Assembly (NCBI RefSeq): GCF_004745595.1
Contig: NZ_SRLH01000003.1
Location: 372,001-436,000 of the forward strand
Direction: 5' to 3'
From: Flavobacterium humi
GTDB taxonomy: Bacteria; Bacteroidota; Bacteroidia; Flavobacteriales; Flavobacteriaceae
DNA: 64,000 nt
In this document: piece after piece, positions 33,915-43,384 of the stretch
How positions within the stretch are numbered: position 1 is the stretch's first letter
How the letters are laid out: each line of letters opens with the position of its first letter
The notes under the pieces: model-generated
Databases searched by the model: none
What the model was told of the DNA's origin: nothing
Seen by the model: the letters and a program-made list of their open reading frames with translations, nothing else
Position numbers and translations under genes: made by a program

Positions 33915-36515
33915 ATGTTGAAAATTAACAGATTAAAATATATTTCCGGATCTTTTTTAATTCTTTTTCTGGTGGCTTGCTCAACCAAAAGGAATTCTTT
34001 TGTAAACAGGAACTGGCATGCTGTAAATACAGAATATAACACGTTATACAACGGGGATATTGCATTAGAGGCAGGAATAAACGAACTCAAAACAGGCTAT
34101 AAGGATAATTTTTGGGAAATATTGCCTGTAGAAAGAATGCAGGTCGCCGAAGAAGCCATGTTGCCCGGGCAAAAAGGGAAAAACCAAAATTTTGACCGTG
34201 CGGAAACCAAAGCGACCAAGGCCATCCAAAAACATTCCATGAACATTGAAGGGAAGGAAAAAAACATGCAGATGGACGAAGCGCACCTACTGTTGGGAAA
34301 ATCCAGGTATTATGACCAGCGGTTCATTCCTGCGTTAGAAGCCTTCAATTACATTTTGTATAAATATTCCGATTCGGATAAAATTTATGAGGCGAAAGTA
34401 TGGCGGGAAAAAACCAACCTTAGATTGGAAAACGATGCTTTGGCCATTAAAAACCTAAAAAAACTTATTAAGAACAAAGACCTCAAACCACAGGTTTTTG
34501 CCGATGCGAATGCCACCTTGTCCCAGGCCTATATTAATTTGGAACAGCAGGACAGCGCCATCGCACCTCTGAAAATGGCATTAGGCGCCACAAAGTTTAA
34601 AGAAGAAAGAGCAAGGTATCATTTTATTCTGGGGCAACTCTACGAAAAAGCCAATTACAAAGACAGTGCGTATGCTGAATTCCAGCAAATCATCGATATG
34701 AAGCGCAAATCACCAAGGCATTATGTGATCCGCGCCCATGCCCAACAAGCTCAGCTGATAGATCCGACAACCGACACCGTGGCTTTCCTTGAAAAATACG
34801 CCAAGCTCTTAAAAGACCGTGAAAACAGGCCATACCTGGATGTGCTGAATTACCAGGTAGCATCTTTTTACGATAAACTCAATCAAAAAGAACAAGCTGT
34901 AAAATTCTATAACAAATCGTTACGATCCCCTTCTGAAGACGCATATCTTCAGGCCACGACCTATAAAAACCTGGCGACAATCTATTTTGACAAAGCAAAA
35001 TACCTTACCGCGGGGCAATATTATGACAGTACACTGACCAAATTGGTTAAAAAAGACCGCGAATATTTCGCAATTGTAAAAAAACGCGAGAACTTGGTAG
35101 ACGTTATCCGTTATGAAGGAATAGTGCAGCATAATGACAGTATCTTGAAACTGGTAGCCCTTTCAGACAATGACAAAAAGGCCTACTTTGACGATTATAT
35201 TTTAAAACTCAAAGCAAAGGATGAAGCCAAAAGAGTTTTGGAAGAAAAACAAAAAGAAGCCGCCGAAAAAGCAAATGCAGGCATTAAGGATATTGAAGTG
35301 GCACCCGGAAAAGCAAAAGCAATCGTAACCAACCAATTGCCAAAACTAACTTCCGACGATCCTAAAAACGGAGGTGCTTTTTATTTTTACACCCCTGCGA
35401 CGGTAGCCTACGGAAAAATCGAGTTCCAAAAAAGATGGGGCAAACGCGCCCTAAAAGACAATTGGCGCTGGTCCGTGCAATCGGAAGATATTAAAGACAA
35501 CAATGATCAGCCGCTGGCGGAGCAGGGCATCAAAAAAGATTCTGCTGCCGTTTCCGAAAAATACAACACGGAATTTTATGTAAAACAACTCCCAACATCA
35601 CAAGTTGTAATTGACAGTTTGGCCAAAGAAAGGAATTTTGCCAATTACCAATTAGGGGTTATTTACAAAGAAAAATTCAAAGAAAACAAACTGGCGGTAA
35701 ACAAGTTTGAAACAGTACTGAAAAGCACTCCGGAAGAAAGATTGATTTTGCCATCAATGTATAACTTGTACAAACTTTATGAAATATCGGATAAAGCGAA
35801 AGCCGAAGCGATTAAAAGCCAGATCATCAGCAATTACCCAAATACAAGGTATGCCCAGATCTTGAGCGGTACCCTTTCGGAAGAAAATATCATAACCCAA
35901 ACGCCGGATGAGGTTTACAAAGGATTATACAAACAATTTGGCAACCAGGAATATGCAGCCGTTTTGGCAACTATTGAAAAAAGCCTGACGCAATTTGCCG
36001 GAGACGACCTGATCCCAAAATATGAATTATTGAAAGCAAGCGCGATAGGCAAGCTCAAAGGTGTTGAGGAATATAAGAAAGCGGTAAATTATGTGGCCCT
36101 GACATATCCAAACAGCAAAGAAGGCAAACAGGCGGAAGATATCCTTAGGATGAGTGTGCCCGGTTTGGAAAAAATGGCCTTAAAACAGGACAGCCTGGCC
36201 AAAAACTGGAAAATCATTTACAAAGCCGGCAAGCGCGATGATGTGGAGACTACAAAACTAATGGAGAAATTAAACAAATACATTGCTGAAAAACAATTTG
36301 ATAAATTCTCGGTTTCCTATGATGTCTATTCGGAGAATGAAAATTTCATAGTGCTGCATGGGGTTTCTTCCAAAGAGTTTTCGAAATACCTGATCGATGC
36401 TTTGAAAGAAGCCAAGGATTACAAGATTACAACCCCGGCAAATGTTATTTCCAGCGGGAATTATGCGGTTATACAAGTCAAGAAAAATTACAACGAATTT
36501 CTGGAACTTAAATAA
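33915..36515 (+). CDS. sprE: Gliding/T9SS TPR lipoprotein SprE (PorW)
   Basis: 866 residues. A lipoprotein signal peptide has the lipobox LVAC with the modified Cys at residue 22, followed by Ser-Thr. A long array of TPR-like helical repeats covers most of the chain, with A-rich and Y-rich motifs such as HFILGQLYEKANYKDSAYAEF. A Lys- and Glu-rich stretch lies near 430-460. Length, lipobox and TPR content match SprE of Flavobacterium and PorW of Porphyromonas, needed for type IX secretion and gliding. Bactofilin begins 6 bases after its stop. Identification rests on overall resemblance, not one diagnostic motif. Confidence 0.85.
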   Translation: MLKINRLKYISGSFLILFLVACSTKRNSFVNRNWHAVNTEYNTLYNGDIALEAGINELKTGYKDNFWEILPVERMQVAEEAMLPGQKGKNQNFDRAETKATKAIQKHSMNIEGKEKNMQMDEAHLLLGKSRYYDQRFIPALEAFNYILYKYSDSDKIYEAKVWREKTNLRLENDALAIKNLKKLIKNKDLKPQVFADANATLSQAYINLEQQDSAIAPLKMALGATKFKEERARYHFILGQLYEKANYKDSAYAEFQQIIDMKRKSPRHYVIRAHAQQAQLIDPTTDTVAFLEKYAKLLKDRENRPYLDVLNYQVASFYDKLNQKEQAVKFYNKSLRSPSEDAYLQATTYKNLATIYFDKAKYLTAGQYYDSTLTKLVKKDREYFAIVKKRENLVDVIRYEGIVQHNDSILKLVALSDNDKKAYFDDYILKLKAKDEAKRVLEEKQKEAAEKANAGIKDIEVAPGKAKAIVTNQLPKLTSDDPKNGGAFYFYTPATVAYGKIEFQKRWGKRALKDNWRWSVQSEDIKDNNDQPLAEQGIKKDSAAVSEKYNTEFYVKQLPTSQVVIDSLAKERNFANYQLGVIYKEKFKENKLAVNKFETVLKSTPEERLILPSMYNLYKLYEISDKAKAEAIKSQIISNYPNTRYAQILSGTLSEENIITQTPDEVYKGLYKQFGNQEYAAVLATIEKSLTQFAGDDLIPKYELLKASAIGKLKGVEEYKKAVNYVALTYPNSKEGKQAEDILRMSVPGLEKMALKQDSLAKNWKIIYKAGKRDDVETTKLMEKLNKYIAEKQFDKFSVSYDVYSENENFIVLHGVSSKEFSKYLIDALKEAKDYKITTPANVISSGNYAVIQVKKNYNEFLELK

Positions 36516-36521
36516 AAGGGA

Positions 36522-36917
36522 ATGTTTGAAAAAAGCACAAAATCATATACTGACCTGCTAGGTAAAACGAATAGGATTGTGGAAGGCACCAGCATTAAAG
36601 GGGATATAGATTCCCTGGCCGATTTTAGGTTGGATGGCCATCTGGTGGGGAACTTTTCTTCCAAAGGCAAGCTTGTCATCGGGCCGGCCGGAAGCGTTAC
36701 CGGAGATATTTCATGCAAAAATGTAGATGTGGAAGGAACGGTAAACGGGAAGATCGTCGTTCAGGAAATCTTAAATGTAAAATCAAAGGCAAGCATCCAC
36801 GGGGAAGTGACCTGCGGGAAACTTTCGGTTGAACCCGGAGCAGATTTCAGTGCGACATGTATCATGAAAACCGTTTCAAAACCATTGCTGCCGCCACCAT
36901 CACATGGAGAACAATAA
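36522..36917 (+). CDS. Bactofilin (polymer-forming cytoskeletal protein)
   Basis: 131 residues. After a short N-terminal tail, a right-handed beta-helix domain (about 18-120) of hydrophobic and glycine repeats: VEGTSIKGDI, FRLDGHLVGNFSSKGKLVIG, GSVTGDISCKNVDVEGTVNG and SKASIHGEVTCGKLSV. This is the bactofilin fold, which polymerises without nucleotide into filaments on the inner membrane. It overlaps the AtpZ-like gene by 14 bases and follows sprE by 6 bases, so it is probably in the same transcript. Confidence 0.92.
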   Translation: MFEKSTKSYTDLLGKTNRIVEGTSIKGDIDSLADFRLDGHLVGNFSSKGKLVIGPAGSVTGDISCKNVDVEGTVNGKIVVQEILNVKSKASIHGEVTCGKLSVEPGADFSATCIMKTVSKPLLPPPSHGEQ

Positions 36918-37134
36918 TCAGCAAAAGAAGAACTACAACAAATGGCTGTCGCTCATCAACATCCCTATCCAGATGGGAGCAATTATTTTTGTGTTTTATA
37001 AAATCGGTTTTTGGCTGGACGGAAAATACCCCAGCGAAAAAGTATATTACTACAAATTATTAACGATACTGGGTGTTTTTATAGCACTGTACAATGTATA
37101 CCGCCAGGTAAACGAAATTGGCAAAAATTCCTGA
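36904..37134 (+). CDS. AtpZ/AtpI-like membrane protein
   Basis: 76 residues. A polar N-terminus (NNNQQKKNYNKW) is followed by two membrane helices (about 18-35 and 47-65) separated by GFWLDGKYP. The two-helix hairpin with a GxxLD-type loop and the place upstream of the ATP synthase genes fit the AtpZ/AtpI family, which helps assemble the c-ring or carries ions. Starts inside the bactofilin gene (14-base overlap). Confidence 0.8.
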   Translation: MENNNQQKKNYNKWLSLINIPIQMGAIIFVFYKIGFWLDGKYPSEKVYYYKLLTILGVFIALYNVYRQVNEIGKNS

Positions 37135-37136
37135 AA

Positions 37137-37532
37137 ATGAAGAAAGAAGGTTTGAAATTGATAGGCAAACTCACTATGGTTATTGCCTTATTATACGGTA
37201 TGCACAGGGTTTTCTTTTCTGTTTTTGAGTTGGATACAACGCAGTTCAAATACTCACTTTTACAACTATACTTGTTTTTTGGTCTTTTTTCCATAGTGAT
37301 AATTGCGCTTCTTTTGGTGATAAGGCAAAAAAACCTGGACATAGTGGGCAATACATTTTTATTGGCCACCACCATAAAAATGGTAGCCTGTTATCTTGTT
37401 GCAAGGCCTATCCTTACAAACATAACACAAGGAAACCCGCTTGAAAAATGGAATTTCTTCTTTCTTTTTATGCTTTTCCTTTTGTTGGAAACGGTAGCTA
37501 CAATTGTGATATTAAATAAAAAGGGAAATTAG
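37137..37532 (+). CDS. Four-helix membrane protein, DUF6168-like
   Basis: 131 residues from the ATG at 37137, two bases after the preceding stop. About four hydrophobic helices, the first near residues 10-27, with a pattern similar to AtpI-type accessory proteins. I associate it with DUF6168, seen upstream of atpB in Flavobacteria. Role unknown; assembly of the ATP synthase membrane part is an inference from position. Its stop overlaps the convergent RCC1 gene by 4 bases. Confidence 0.65.
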   Translation: MKKEGLKLIGKLTMVIALLYGMHRVFFSVFELDTTQFKYSLLQLYLFFGLFSIVIIALLLVIRQKNLDIVGNTFLLATTIKMVACYLVARPILTNITQGNPLEKWNFFFLFMLFLLLETVATIVILNKKGN

Positions 37533-38893
37533 TTTTTGACGAATTTTGACTGGAAAGCCCTTCCTTCGGAAAACGCCTTCACGATATACATTCCTGAAGC
37601 AAAGCCCTCGGTATTGATTTCTGAGGTATTGCCTTTTCTATCAAAAACAGTTTTTCCATAAATATCAACAATTATTAGTCTTTCTAGAAGTATATTTTCC
37701 GTTAAACGGATAGTAATAAAAGACGTTGCCGGATTAGGAAAAACACTGATTTTAGCCATATAATTTTCATCAGCGTCCAATGTTGGGCAGCCAATGGCAA
37801 CCGGGATGTTTTTTGCAGCATTTGTCCCGTCTCCAAGCTGGCCATAAAGATTCGCTCCCCAAGCCCATAAGGTTCCGTCGTTTTTAATCGAAAGGGTATG
37901 GGAAACTCTCGAAGTCACCGATTGCCAGTCTGTAAAATTCCCGAAAACCTGCACCGGATTGTTTCGTTGCGTATTGGTGTTATCGCCCAACTGCCCTGAA
38001 GCATTACTGCCCCATGCCCATAAAGTCCCGTCTGTTTTCCGGACGATGCTATGCTGGGTGCCTTTGGCCATACTGGTGCAATTGGAAATCACCGAGATAT
38101 TGGTCGGAGAAGGCCTGTCTGTCGTGGTTCCGTCTCCTAACTGCCCGTTTGAGTTAGCGCCCCACATCCATAAAGTCCCGTCGTTTTTAGAAGCAGCACT
38201 ATGCCCGTTTCCTGCGCTTACCGCATTCCAGTCGTTGTCAGTGCCTATTTTGACAGGTGTATTTGCATTTGTGGTAGTACCATCACCTAATTGTCCGGTA
38301 TTATTCCTTCCCCAGGCGTATAATTCCCCGGTGGTTTTGATAGCTAAAGTATGGGTAGATCCTCCGGCCAGCGACTGCCAATTCGTGTCCGTTCCTATTT
38401 TTGTAGGGACATCTTTATTGACAACAGTCCCGTCTCCTAATTGCCCATAGGTATTTTCACCCCATGCCCAAAGGGTTCCGTCGGTTTTGAGAGCCAGTGT
38501 GTATTCATCACCCGCAGCAATATAGAGCCAATCCGTATCAGTTCCGATCTGGATGGGTACATTAGAATTTACAAGTGTACCATTTCCGAGCTGTCCAGCT
38601 AAATTTCTTCCCCAGGTCCATAACGTGCCATTGTTTTTTAATGCCACACAATGCGAATTTCCTGACGAAACGCTTTGCCAGTTCGTATCGGTGCTTATTT
38701 CAATAGGAAGGTTTGAGTTTGTAGCTGTACCATTTCCGAGCTGTCCCACATTGTTTCTTCCCCATGCCCATAAAGTACCGCCTGTCCTGATCCCAATCGT
38801 ATGCGCACCGCCTGCTGAGACAGATTGCCAGCATTGTGCCGTGAGATTTATCGTAAATAAAGGAATAAATAAAAGGAGTAGTTTTTTTCTCAT
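37529..38893 (-). CDS. Secreted RCC1-repeat protein with T9SS sorting domain
   Basis: 454 residues. The signal peptide ends near TINLTAQ. Seven RCC1-like repeats of about 50 residues follow; each has a variant of TLWAWGxNxxGQLGDGTxxN followed by SxGxxHTLAIK, building a beta propeller. The last 75 residues (about 378-454) are a type A T9SS sorting domain: ISVFPNPATSFITI, IYGKTVFDRKG and GFASGMYIVK. It should be exported by Sec and then moved to the surface or medium by the type IX system. It lies on the opposite strand between the ATP synthase accessory genes and atpB. Confidence 0.9.
   Translation of the reverse strand: MRKKLLLLFIPLFTINLTAQCWQSVSAGGAHTIGIRTGGTLWAWGRNNVGQLGNGTATNSNLPIEISTDTNWQSVSSGNSHCVALKNNGTLWTWGRNLAGQLGNGTLVNSNVPIQIGTDTDWLYIAAGDEYTLALKTDGTLWAWGENTYGQLGDGTVVNKDVPTKIGTDTNWQSLAGGSTHTLAIKTTGELYAWGRNNTGQLGDGTTTNANTPVKIGTDNDWNAVSAGNGHSAASKNDGTLWMWGANSNGQLGDGTTTDRPSPTNISVISNCTSMAKGTQHSIVRKTDGTLWAWGSNASGQLGDNTNTQRNNPVQVFGNFTDWQSVTSRVSHTLSIKNDGTLWAWGANLYGQLGDGTNAAKNIPVAIGCPTLDADENYMAKISVFPNPATSFITIRLTENILLERLIIVDIYGKTVFDRKGNTSEINTEGFASGMYIVKAFSEGRAFQSKFVKN
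37796..38860 (-). repeat. RCC1 coding repeats
   Basis: Seven in-frame direct repeats of about 150 bases each, visible on the plus strand as recurring variants of CCCCATGCCCATAA and GTCCCGTC. They could recombine with one another. Confidence 0.75.
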
Positions 38894-39120
38894 ATAGTTT
38901 AATTTGTTCCCGAATATTTCAACGAATGTATAAAAAAAATATTTGTTAACAATTTTTTAAACAAAGAATATGCGAAAAGCCTTGTATTTAGATTAAATTT
39001 TAAAAAATTCAACCTGCAAAAAAACAGTTTGTTAATAACTTTTACAAGACGGTTTAAGGGGTAAAAAACACACGTTAAGAAAAAAATAAATTATATGGTT
39101 TTAAATATTAATAAAAAATG

Positions 39121-39128
39121 TACCTTTG
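39121..39128 (+). promoter_or_regulatory. Bacteroidetes -7 element for the ATP synthase genes
   Basis: TACCTTTG, a full match to TAnnTTTG, 37 bases before the atpB start. It provides a separate start for the structural genes despite the reverse-strand gene upstream. Confidence 0.65.
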
Positions 39129-39165
39129 CGCCAAATTTACAAACGTAGAATTATAGTTTTTATAT

Positions 39166-40332
39166 ATGGTAATTTCAACGCGAACCCTTAGATTTACAAT
39201 TGCAGTATTTATTGCAGGTCTTCCTTTATTTAGTTTTGCAAATCCGGTTTCAGATACTACAAAAGTACAAACTGAAGTATCTCATGCTGTGGCTGATACC
39301 ACTCACGCAGTGGCTGAGGCTTCCCATGAAGCACATGCAGAACCTACAGATGCCAAATCTAAAATCAAGGCGTTTATCAACCACCACCTTCTGGACTCTC
39401 ATGATTTTGTGTTTTCCGCAAATGAAGAGACAGGGGAACACTATGGTTTCTCTTTACCAATCATCCTTTGGGATGGCGGATTGCAGGTTTTCTCTTCTTC
39501 AAAATTCAACCACGGGGAATCCGTAGCGGAAAACAACGGGAACTATTATGTCCTGCACCATGAAAAAATATACAAAACAGATGCTGCCGGTACTTTAAAA
39601 GAAGGACACGGTGGGCACCCTGAAAACGTAAAGCCGCTTGACCTTTCCATCACAAAGAGTGTGGTAGGTATTTTGGGAATTGCCCTTTTGATGTTTTTAC
39701 TTTTCACAAGCCTAGGGAAATCGTTCGCTAAAAACGGAGGGATTTCAAAAGGGCCGGGAAGGATCTTCGAACCGTTGGTTTTATTTGTACGTGACGAAAT
39801 TGCCATTCCAAACATTGGTGAGAAAAAATACAAGAAGTACATGAGTTACCTGTTAACGATATTCTTCTTCATCTTATTCCTAAACATATTAGGGTTAACG
39901 CCACTAGGATTCAACATTACAGGAAATATCGCCATCACAGCTTCTTTGGCAATCTTAACCTATTTGATTACCACGCTTACCGCTAATAAAAATTACTGGG
40001 GGCACATTTTCTGGATGCCGGGTGTACCAACACCGATGAAATTTATTTTGGCTCCGATTGAATTATTGGGTACGTTCATTAAGCCATTTTCATTAATGAT
40101 TCGTTTGTATGCTAATATTTTAGCAGGCCACGTGGTTTTAATGAGTATTATTGCATTGATGTTCATATTCAAAAGCTGGATAGGAAGTACCTTATCTTTC
40201 GGATTGGCATTTGCATTATCATTGCTTGAAATATTGGTTGCCTTTTTACAGGCGTATATTTTCACTATGTTATCTGCCCTTTATTTTGGTATGGGTAATG
40301 AAGAGCATCACCACGACGAGGCTCATCATTAA
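39166..40332 (+). CDS. atpB: F0F1 ATP synthase subunit a, with signal-peptide-like N-terminus
   Basis: 388 residues, longer than the usual 250-290. The first 25 residues look like a cleavable signal peptide (AVFIAGLPLFSFA), followed by a His- and Ala-rich exported stretch to about residue 65. The five-helix a-subunit core then begins near 165. The key proton-path Arg is residue 313 in SLMIRLYANILAGH. The C-terminus is His-rich. It forms the half-channels that drive the c-ring. First gene of atpB-E-F-H-A-G, with its own promoter. Confidence 0.96.
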   Translation: MVISTRTLRFTIAVFIAGLPLFSFANPVSDTTKVQTEVSHAVADTTHAVAEASHEAHAEPTDAKSKIKAFINHHLLDSHDFVFSANEETGEHYGFSLPIILWDGGLQVFSSSKFNHGESVAENNGNYYVLHHEKIYKTDAAGTLKEGHGGHPENVKPLDLSITKSVVGILGIALLMFLLFTSLGKSFAKNGGISKGPGRIFEPLVLFVRDEIAIPNIGEKKYKKYMSYLLTIFFFILFLNILGLTPLGFNITGNIAITASLAILTYLITTLTANKNYWGHIFWMPGVPTPMKFILAPIELLGTFIKPFSLMIRLYANILAGHVVLMSIIALMFIFKSWIGSTLSFGLAFALSLLEILVAFLQAYIFTMLSALYFGMGNEEHHHDEAHH

Positions 40333-40401
40333 GAATAAAAATGGTTTTTGGCCCAGGCCGGATACCTTAAAAAAGAATGTTTAATTTTTAATATATATAT
40401 T

Positions 40402-40593
40402 ATGCAAATTCCAACTATTGTAGGAGCAGGTTTAATCGTAATCGGAGCTGGTTTAGGTATTGGTAGAATTGGTGGTTCAGCAATGGACGCTATCGCTCGT
40501 CAGCCAGAAGCTTCAGGAAAAATTCAAACTGCAATGCTTATCGCAGCTGCACTTATTGAAGGTATTGGTTTCGCAGCGTTATTCGCAGCGTAA
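40402..40593 (+). CDS. atpE: F0F1 ATP synthase subunit c
   Basis: 63 residues, short for the family, two helices. Helix 1 has a glycine series (GAGLIVIGAGLGIGRIGG), the loop has RQPEASGK, and helix 2 has the essential carboxylate Glu53 in ALIEGIGF. The residue after Glu53 is Gly and the usual sodium-binding set is not complete, so proton coupling is likely. Start is the ATG at 40402. A strong hairpin follows before atpF. Confidence 0.96.
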   Translation: MQIPTIVGAGLIVIGAGLGIGRIGGSAMDAIARQPEASGKIQTAMLIAAALIEGIGFAALFAA

Positions 40594-40606
40594 TTAAAAT
40601 TCAAAG

Positions 40607-40643
40607 ACAATAGTTGCAACGGTTGGTTGTAACTATTGTTTTA
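40607..40643 (+). terminator. Hairpin between atpE and atpF, possible partial terminator
   Basis: A 14-bp stem (ACAATAGTTGCAAC / GTTGTAACTATTGT, one G-T pair) with a 5-base loop and four T. It lies 13 bases after atpE. It may stop part of the transcripts or protect the atpBE message, giving more subunit c. Confidence 0.7.
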
Positions 40644-40672
40644 TTAATTATTAAAAAAAGATTTTATATACT

Positions 40673-41173
40673 ATGGAAAAGTTAATCAATGATTTTTCGT
40701 TCGGATTGTTTATTTGGCAGGTTGTAATATTTGTCGGATTGATCTTTTTATTGAAAAAATTCGCATGGAAACCTATTCTTGATGCGGTAAATGACAGAGA
40801 GGAAGGAATTAAGAATGCATTGCTTTCTGCTGAAAACGCAAAAAAAGAAATGCAGAACCTGCAAGCGAGCAACGAGCGTATTTTGCAAGAAGCGCGTTTA
40901 GAGCGTGACACGTTGCTTAAAGAAGCCAGAGAAATCAAGGAAAAAATGATTGCTGATGCAAAAGAAGAAGCGCAAACTCAAGGATTGAGAATGATTGAGC
41001 AAGCTAAAGCTTCTATCGAAAGTGAGAAAAACGCTGCTATGGCAGAATTAAAATCTCATGTATCATCATTGTCATTGGATATTGCAGAAAAATTATTAAA
41101 AGACGAATTATCTAACAAAGATGCCCAAATGAAATTGGTGGAGAAAATGTTAGGTGACGTAAAATTAAACTAA
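40673..41173 (+). CDS. atpF: F0F1 ATP synthase subunit b
   Basis: 166 residues. One N-terminal membrane helix (about 10-30: FGLFIWQVVIFVGLIFLL), then WKPILDAVNDREEGI and a long charged Ala/Glu/Lys helix to the end, the peripheral stalk. A single b gene is seen, so the b subunit should be a homodimer. The next gene, atpH, begins 9 bases after its stop. Confidence 0.96.
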   Translation: MEKLINDFSFGLFIWQVVIFVGLIFLLKKFAWKPILDAVNDREEGIKNALLSAENAKKEMQNLQASNERILQEARLERDTLLKEAREIKEKMIADAKEEAQTQGLRMIEQAKASIESEKNAAMAELKSHVSSLSLDIAEKLLKDELSNKDAQMKLVEKMLGDVKLN

Positions 41174-41182
41174 TCCCGTATC

Positions 41183-41716
41183 ATGTCAAGTACAAGAGCA
41201 GCAATTCGCTATGCGAAAGCAATTTTAGACATGGCGACCTCCAAAAGCGCAGCTAATGAGGTGAGCCAGGACATGACTTTGATTGCAACTACTATTAAAG
41301 GGAATGCGGAATTGGATACTTTTATCCAGAACCCAACCATTAAAGTTGAAGTTAAGGAAAGTGCCTTATTGGAAGTTTTCGCTTCTGTAAATAATGTCAC
41401 TAAAGGGTTATTTCATTTGTTGTTGGAAAACAAAAGATTCGAGATACTCGAGCCGATTGCCATTGAATACAATAAACTGTTTGATCAGGCCAATGGGATC
41501 GAAGTTGCAAAAGTAACGACAGCCATTGCGATCACTCCGGAATTGGAAGCTAAGGTTATGGCTAAGATCAATGAGTTTTCAAACAAAAAAGTGACGATAG
41601 AAAACATAGTAGACCCTTCTATCATTGGAGGATTTATTTTAAGAATAGGCGACAAACAGTACAATGCTTCTGTTGCCAATAGATTGCAAGTTTTAAAAAG
41701 AGAATTAAGTAATTAG
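41183..41716 (+). CDS. atpH: F0F1 ATP synthase subunit delta
   Basis: 177 residues, normal length. Starts [14 protein letters not shown], with a helical N-domain and the C-terminal beta part with [21 protein letters not shown], the OSCP/delta signature. Joins the b stalk to the F1 head. Tight spacing to both neighbours. Confidence 0.95.
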   Translation: MSSTRAAIRYAKAILDMATSKSAANEVSQDMTLIATTIKGNAELDTFIQNPTIKVEVKESALLEVFASVNNVTKGLFHLLLENKRFEILEPIAIEYNKLFDQANGIEVAKVTTAIAITPELEAKVMAKINEFSNKKVTIENIVDPSIIGGFILRIGDKQYNASVANRLQVLKRELSN

Positions 41717-41730
41717 TTATTTATATAATT

Positions 41731-43308
41731 ATGGCGGAAATTAAACCTGCTGAAATATCAGCAATATTAAAAAAGCAATTATCAGGTTTTGAATCTGGTG
41801 CTACGCTAGAAGAAGTAGGAACGATACTTCAAGTTGGAGATGGTATTGCGCGTGTTTACGGGCTTTCAAATGTTCAATACGGTGAGTTGGTAGAATTTGA
41901 TAACGGTATGGAAGGTATCGTATTGAATCTTGAGGAAGACAATGTGGGTGTGGTACTTTTAGGGCCATCTACAGGTTTGAAAGAAGGTTCTACTGCTAAA
42001 AGAACACAACGTATTGCCTCTCTTAAAGTTGGAGAACAAATGGTTGGGCGTGTAGTAAACACACTTGGTTTTCCAATTGATGGAAAAGGGCCAATCGGTG
42101 GAGACTTATACGAAATGCCTTTAGAGCGTAAAGCACCTGGAGTTATTTTCCGTCAGCCAGTTACTGAGCCATTGCAAACAGGTATCAAAGCAGTTGATGC
42201 GATGATCCCGGTAGGTCGTGGGCAACGTGAGTTGGTTATTGGTGACCGTCAGACTGGTAAATCAACAGTTTGTTTGGATACCATCCTAAATCAAAAAGAA
42301 TTTTTCGATGCTGGAAAACCGGTATTTTGTATTTATGTAGCTATCGGGCAAAAAGCCTCTACAGTAGCGGCAATTGCAAAAACATTGGAAGAAAAAGGCG
42401 CTATGGCATATACGGTTATCGTTGCTGCTAATGCTTCTGATCCAGCTCCTATGCAAGTATACGCACCATTCGCAGGTGCAGCAATCGGAGAATATTTCCG
42501 TGATACGGGTCGTCCTGCATTAATCGTGTATGATGATTTGTCAAAACAAGCGGTGGCTTACCGTGAGGTATCTCTTTTATTAAGAAGACCACCGGGACGT
42601 GAGGCTTACCCTGGAGACGTTTTCTACCTTCACTCAAGATTATTGGAAAGAGCTGCAAAAGTAATTGCAGATGATGATATCGCTAAAAACATGAACGACT
42701 TGCCGGATTCTTTACGTCCGATCGTTAAAGGTGGCGGTTCATTGACTGCATTGCCAATTATCGAAACACAAGCGGGTGACGTATCTGCGTATATCCCAAC
42801 AAACGTAATTTCGATTACTGACGGACAAATTTTCTTGGAGTCTGATTTATTCAACTCAGGAGTTCGCCCGGCGATCAACGTAGGTATTTCGGTATCACGT
42901 GTTGGAGGTAATGCACAGATCAAATCCATGAAAAAAGTGTCTGGTACCTTAAAATTAGACCAGGCTCAATTCCGTGAATTGGAAGCTTTCGCGAAATTCG
43001 GATCTGATTTGGATGCTGTTACTTTAAACGTAATCGAAAAAGGTAAAAGAAACGTTGAGATCTTAAAGCAAGGTTTGAACTCTCCTTTTACAGTAGAAGA
43101 CCAGGTAGCAATTATTTATGCTGGTTCTAAAAACTTATTGAGAAACGTTCCTGTTGATAAAGTAAAAGAATTCGAGAAAGATTTCTTGGAATTCCTGAAC
43201 AACAAACACAGAGATACGCTTGATGCTTTAAAAGCTGGTAAATTAGATGACAACATTACTGATGTTATCGAAAAAGTAGCGAAAGAAGTTTCAGCAAAAT
43301 ATAATTAA
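41731..43308 (+). CDS. atpA: F0F1 ATP synthase subunit alpha
   Basis: 525 residues. N-terminal beta barrel, then the P-loop GDRQTGKST near residue 170, [17 protein letters not shown] near 262, and [11 protein letters not shown] near 295. [22 protein letters not shown] and the catalytic-interface Arg in [19 protein letters not shown] complete the alpha signature. Non-catalytic nucleotide-binding subunit. The codons look well optimised, as expected for an abundant protein. Confidence 0.98.
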   Translation: MAEIKPAEISAILKKQLSGFESGATLEEVGTILQVGDGIARVYGLSNVQYGELVEFDNGMEGIVLNLEEDNVGVVLLGPSTGLKEGSTAKRTQRIASLKVGEQMVGRVVNTLGFPIDGKGPIGGDLYEMPLERKAPGVIFRQPVTEPLQTGIKAVDAMIPVGRGQRELVIGDRQTGKSTVCLDTILNQKEFFDAGKPVFCIYVAIGQKASTVAAIAKTLEEKGAMAYTVIVAANASDPAPMQVYAPFAGAAIGEYFRDTGRPALIVYDDLSKQAVAYREVSLLLRRPPGREAYPGDVFYLHSRLLERAAKVIADDDIAKNMNDLPDSLRPIVKGGGSLTALPIIETQAGDVSAYIPTNVISITDGQIFLESDLFNSGVRPAINVGISVSRVGGNAQIKSMKKVSGTLKLDQAQFRELEAFAKFGSDLDAVTLNVIEKGKRNVEILKQGLNSPFTVEDQVAIIYAGSKNLLRNVPVDKVKEFEKDFLEFLNNKHRDTLDALKAGKLDDNITDVIEKVAKEVSAKYN

Positions 43309-43317
43309 TTAGCAAAT

Positions 43318-43369
43318 TAGCGGGCTAGCGGATGGCAACATTCGCTAATTCCGCCAATAGGCATATTTT
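43318..43369 (+). repeat. Imperfect inverted repeat between atpA and atpG
   Basis: The 76-base gap between the genes contains GCGGGCTAGCG and downstream CGCTAATTCCGC, which can pair with a small bulge. No T run follows, so it is more likely an RNA stability or processing element than a terminator. Confidence 0.45.
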
Positions 43370-43384
43370 CTAAAGTAGAAAAAA

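Noticed and set aside
37796..38860. CRISPR-like regular repeats
   Set aside because: The periodicity of about 150 bases is in frame and encodes RCC1 propeller repeats.
43309..43384. Terminator between atpA and atpG
   Set aside because: The inverted repeat has no T run and atpG clearly belongs to the same cluster.
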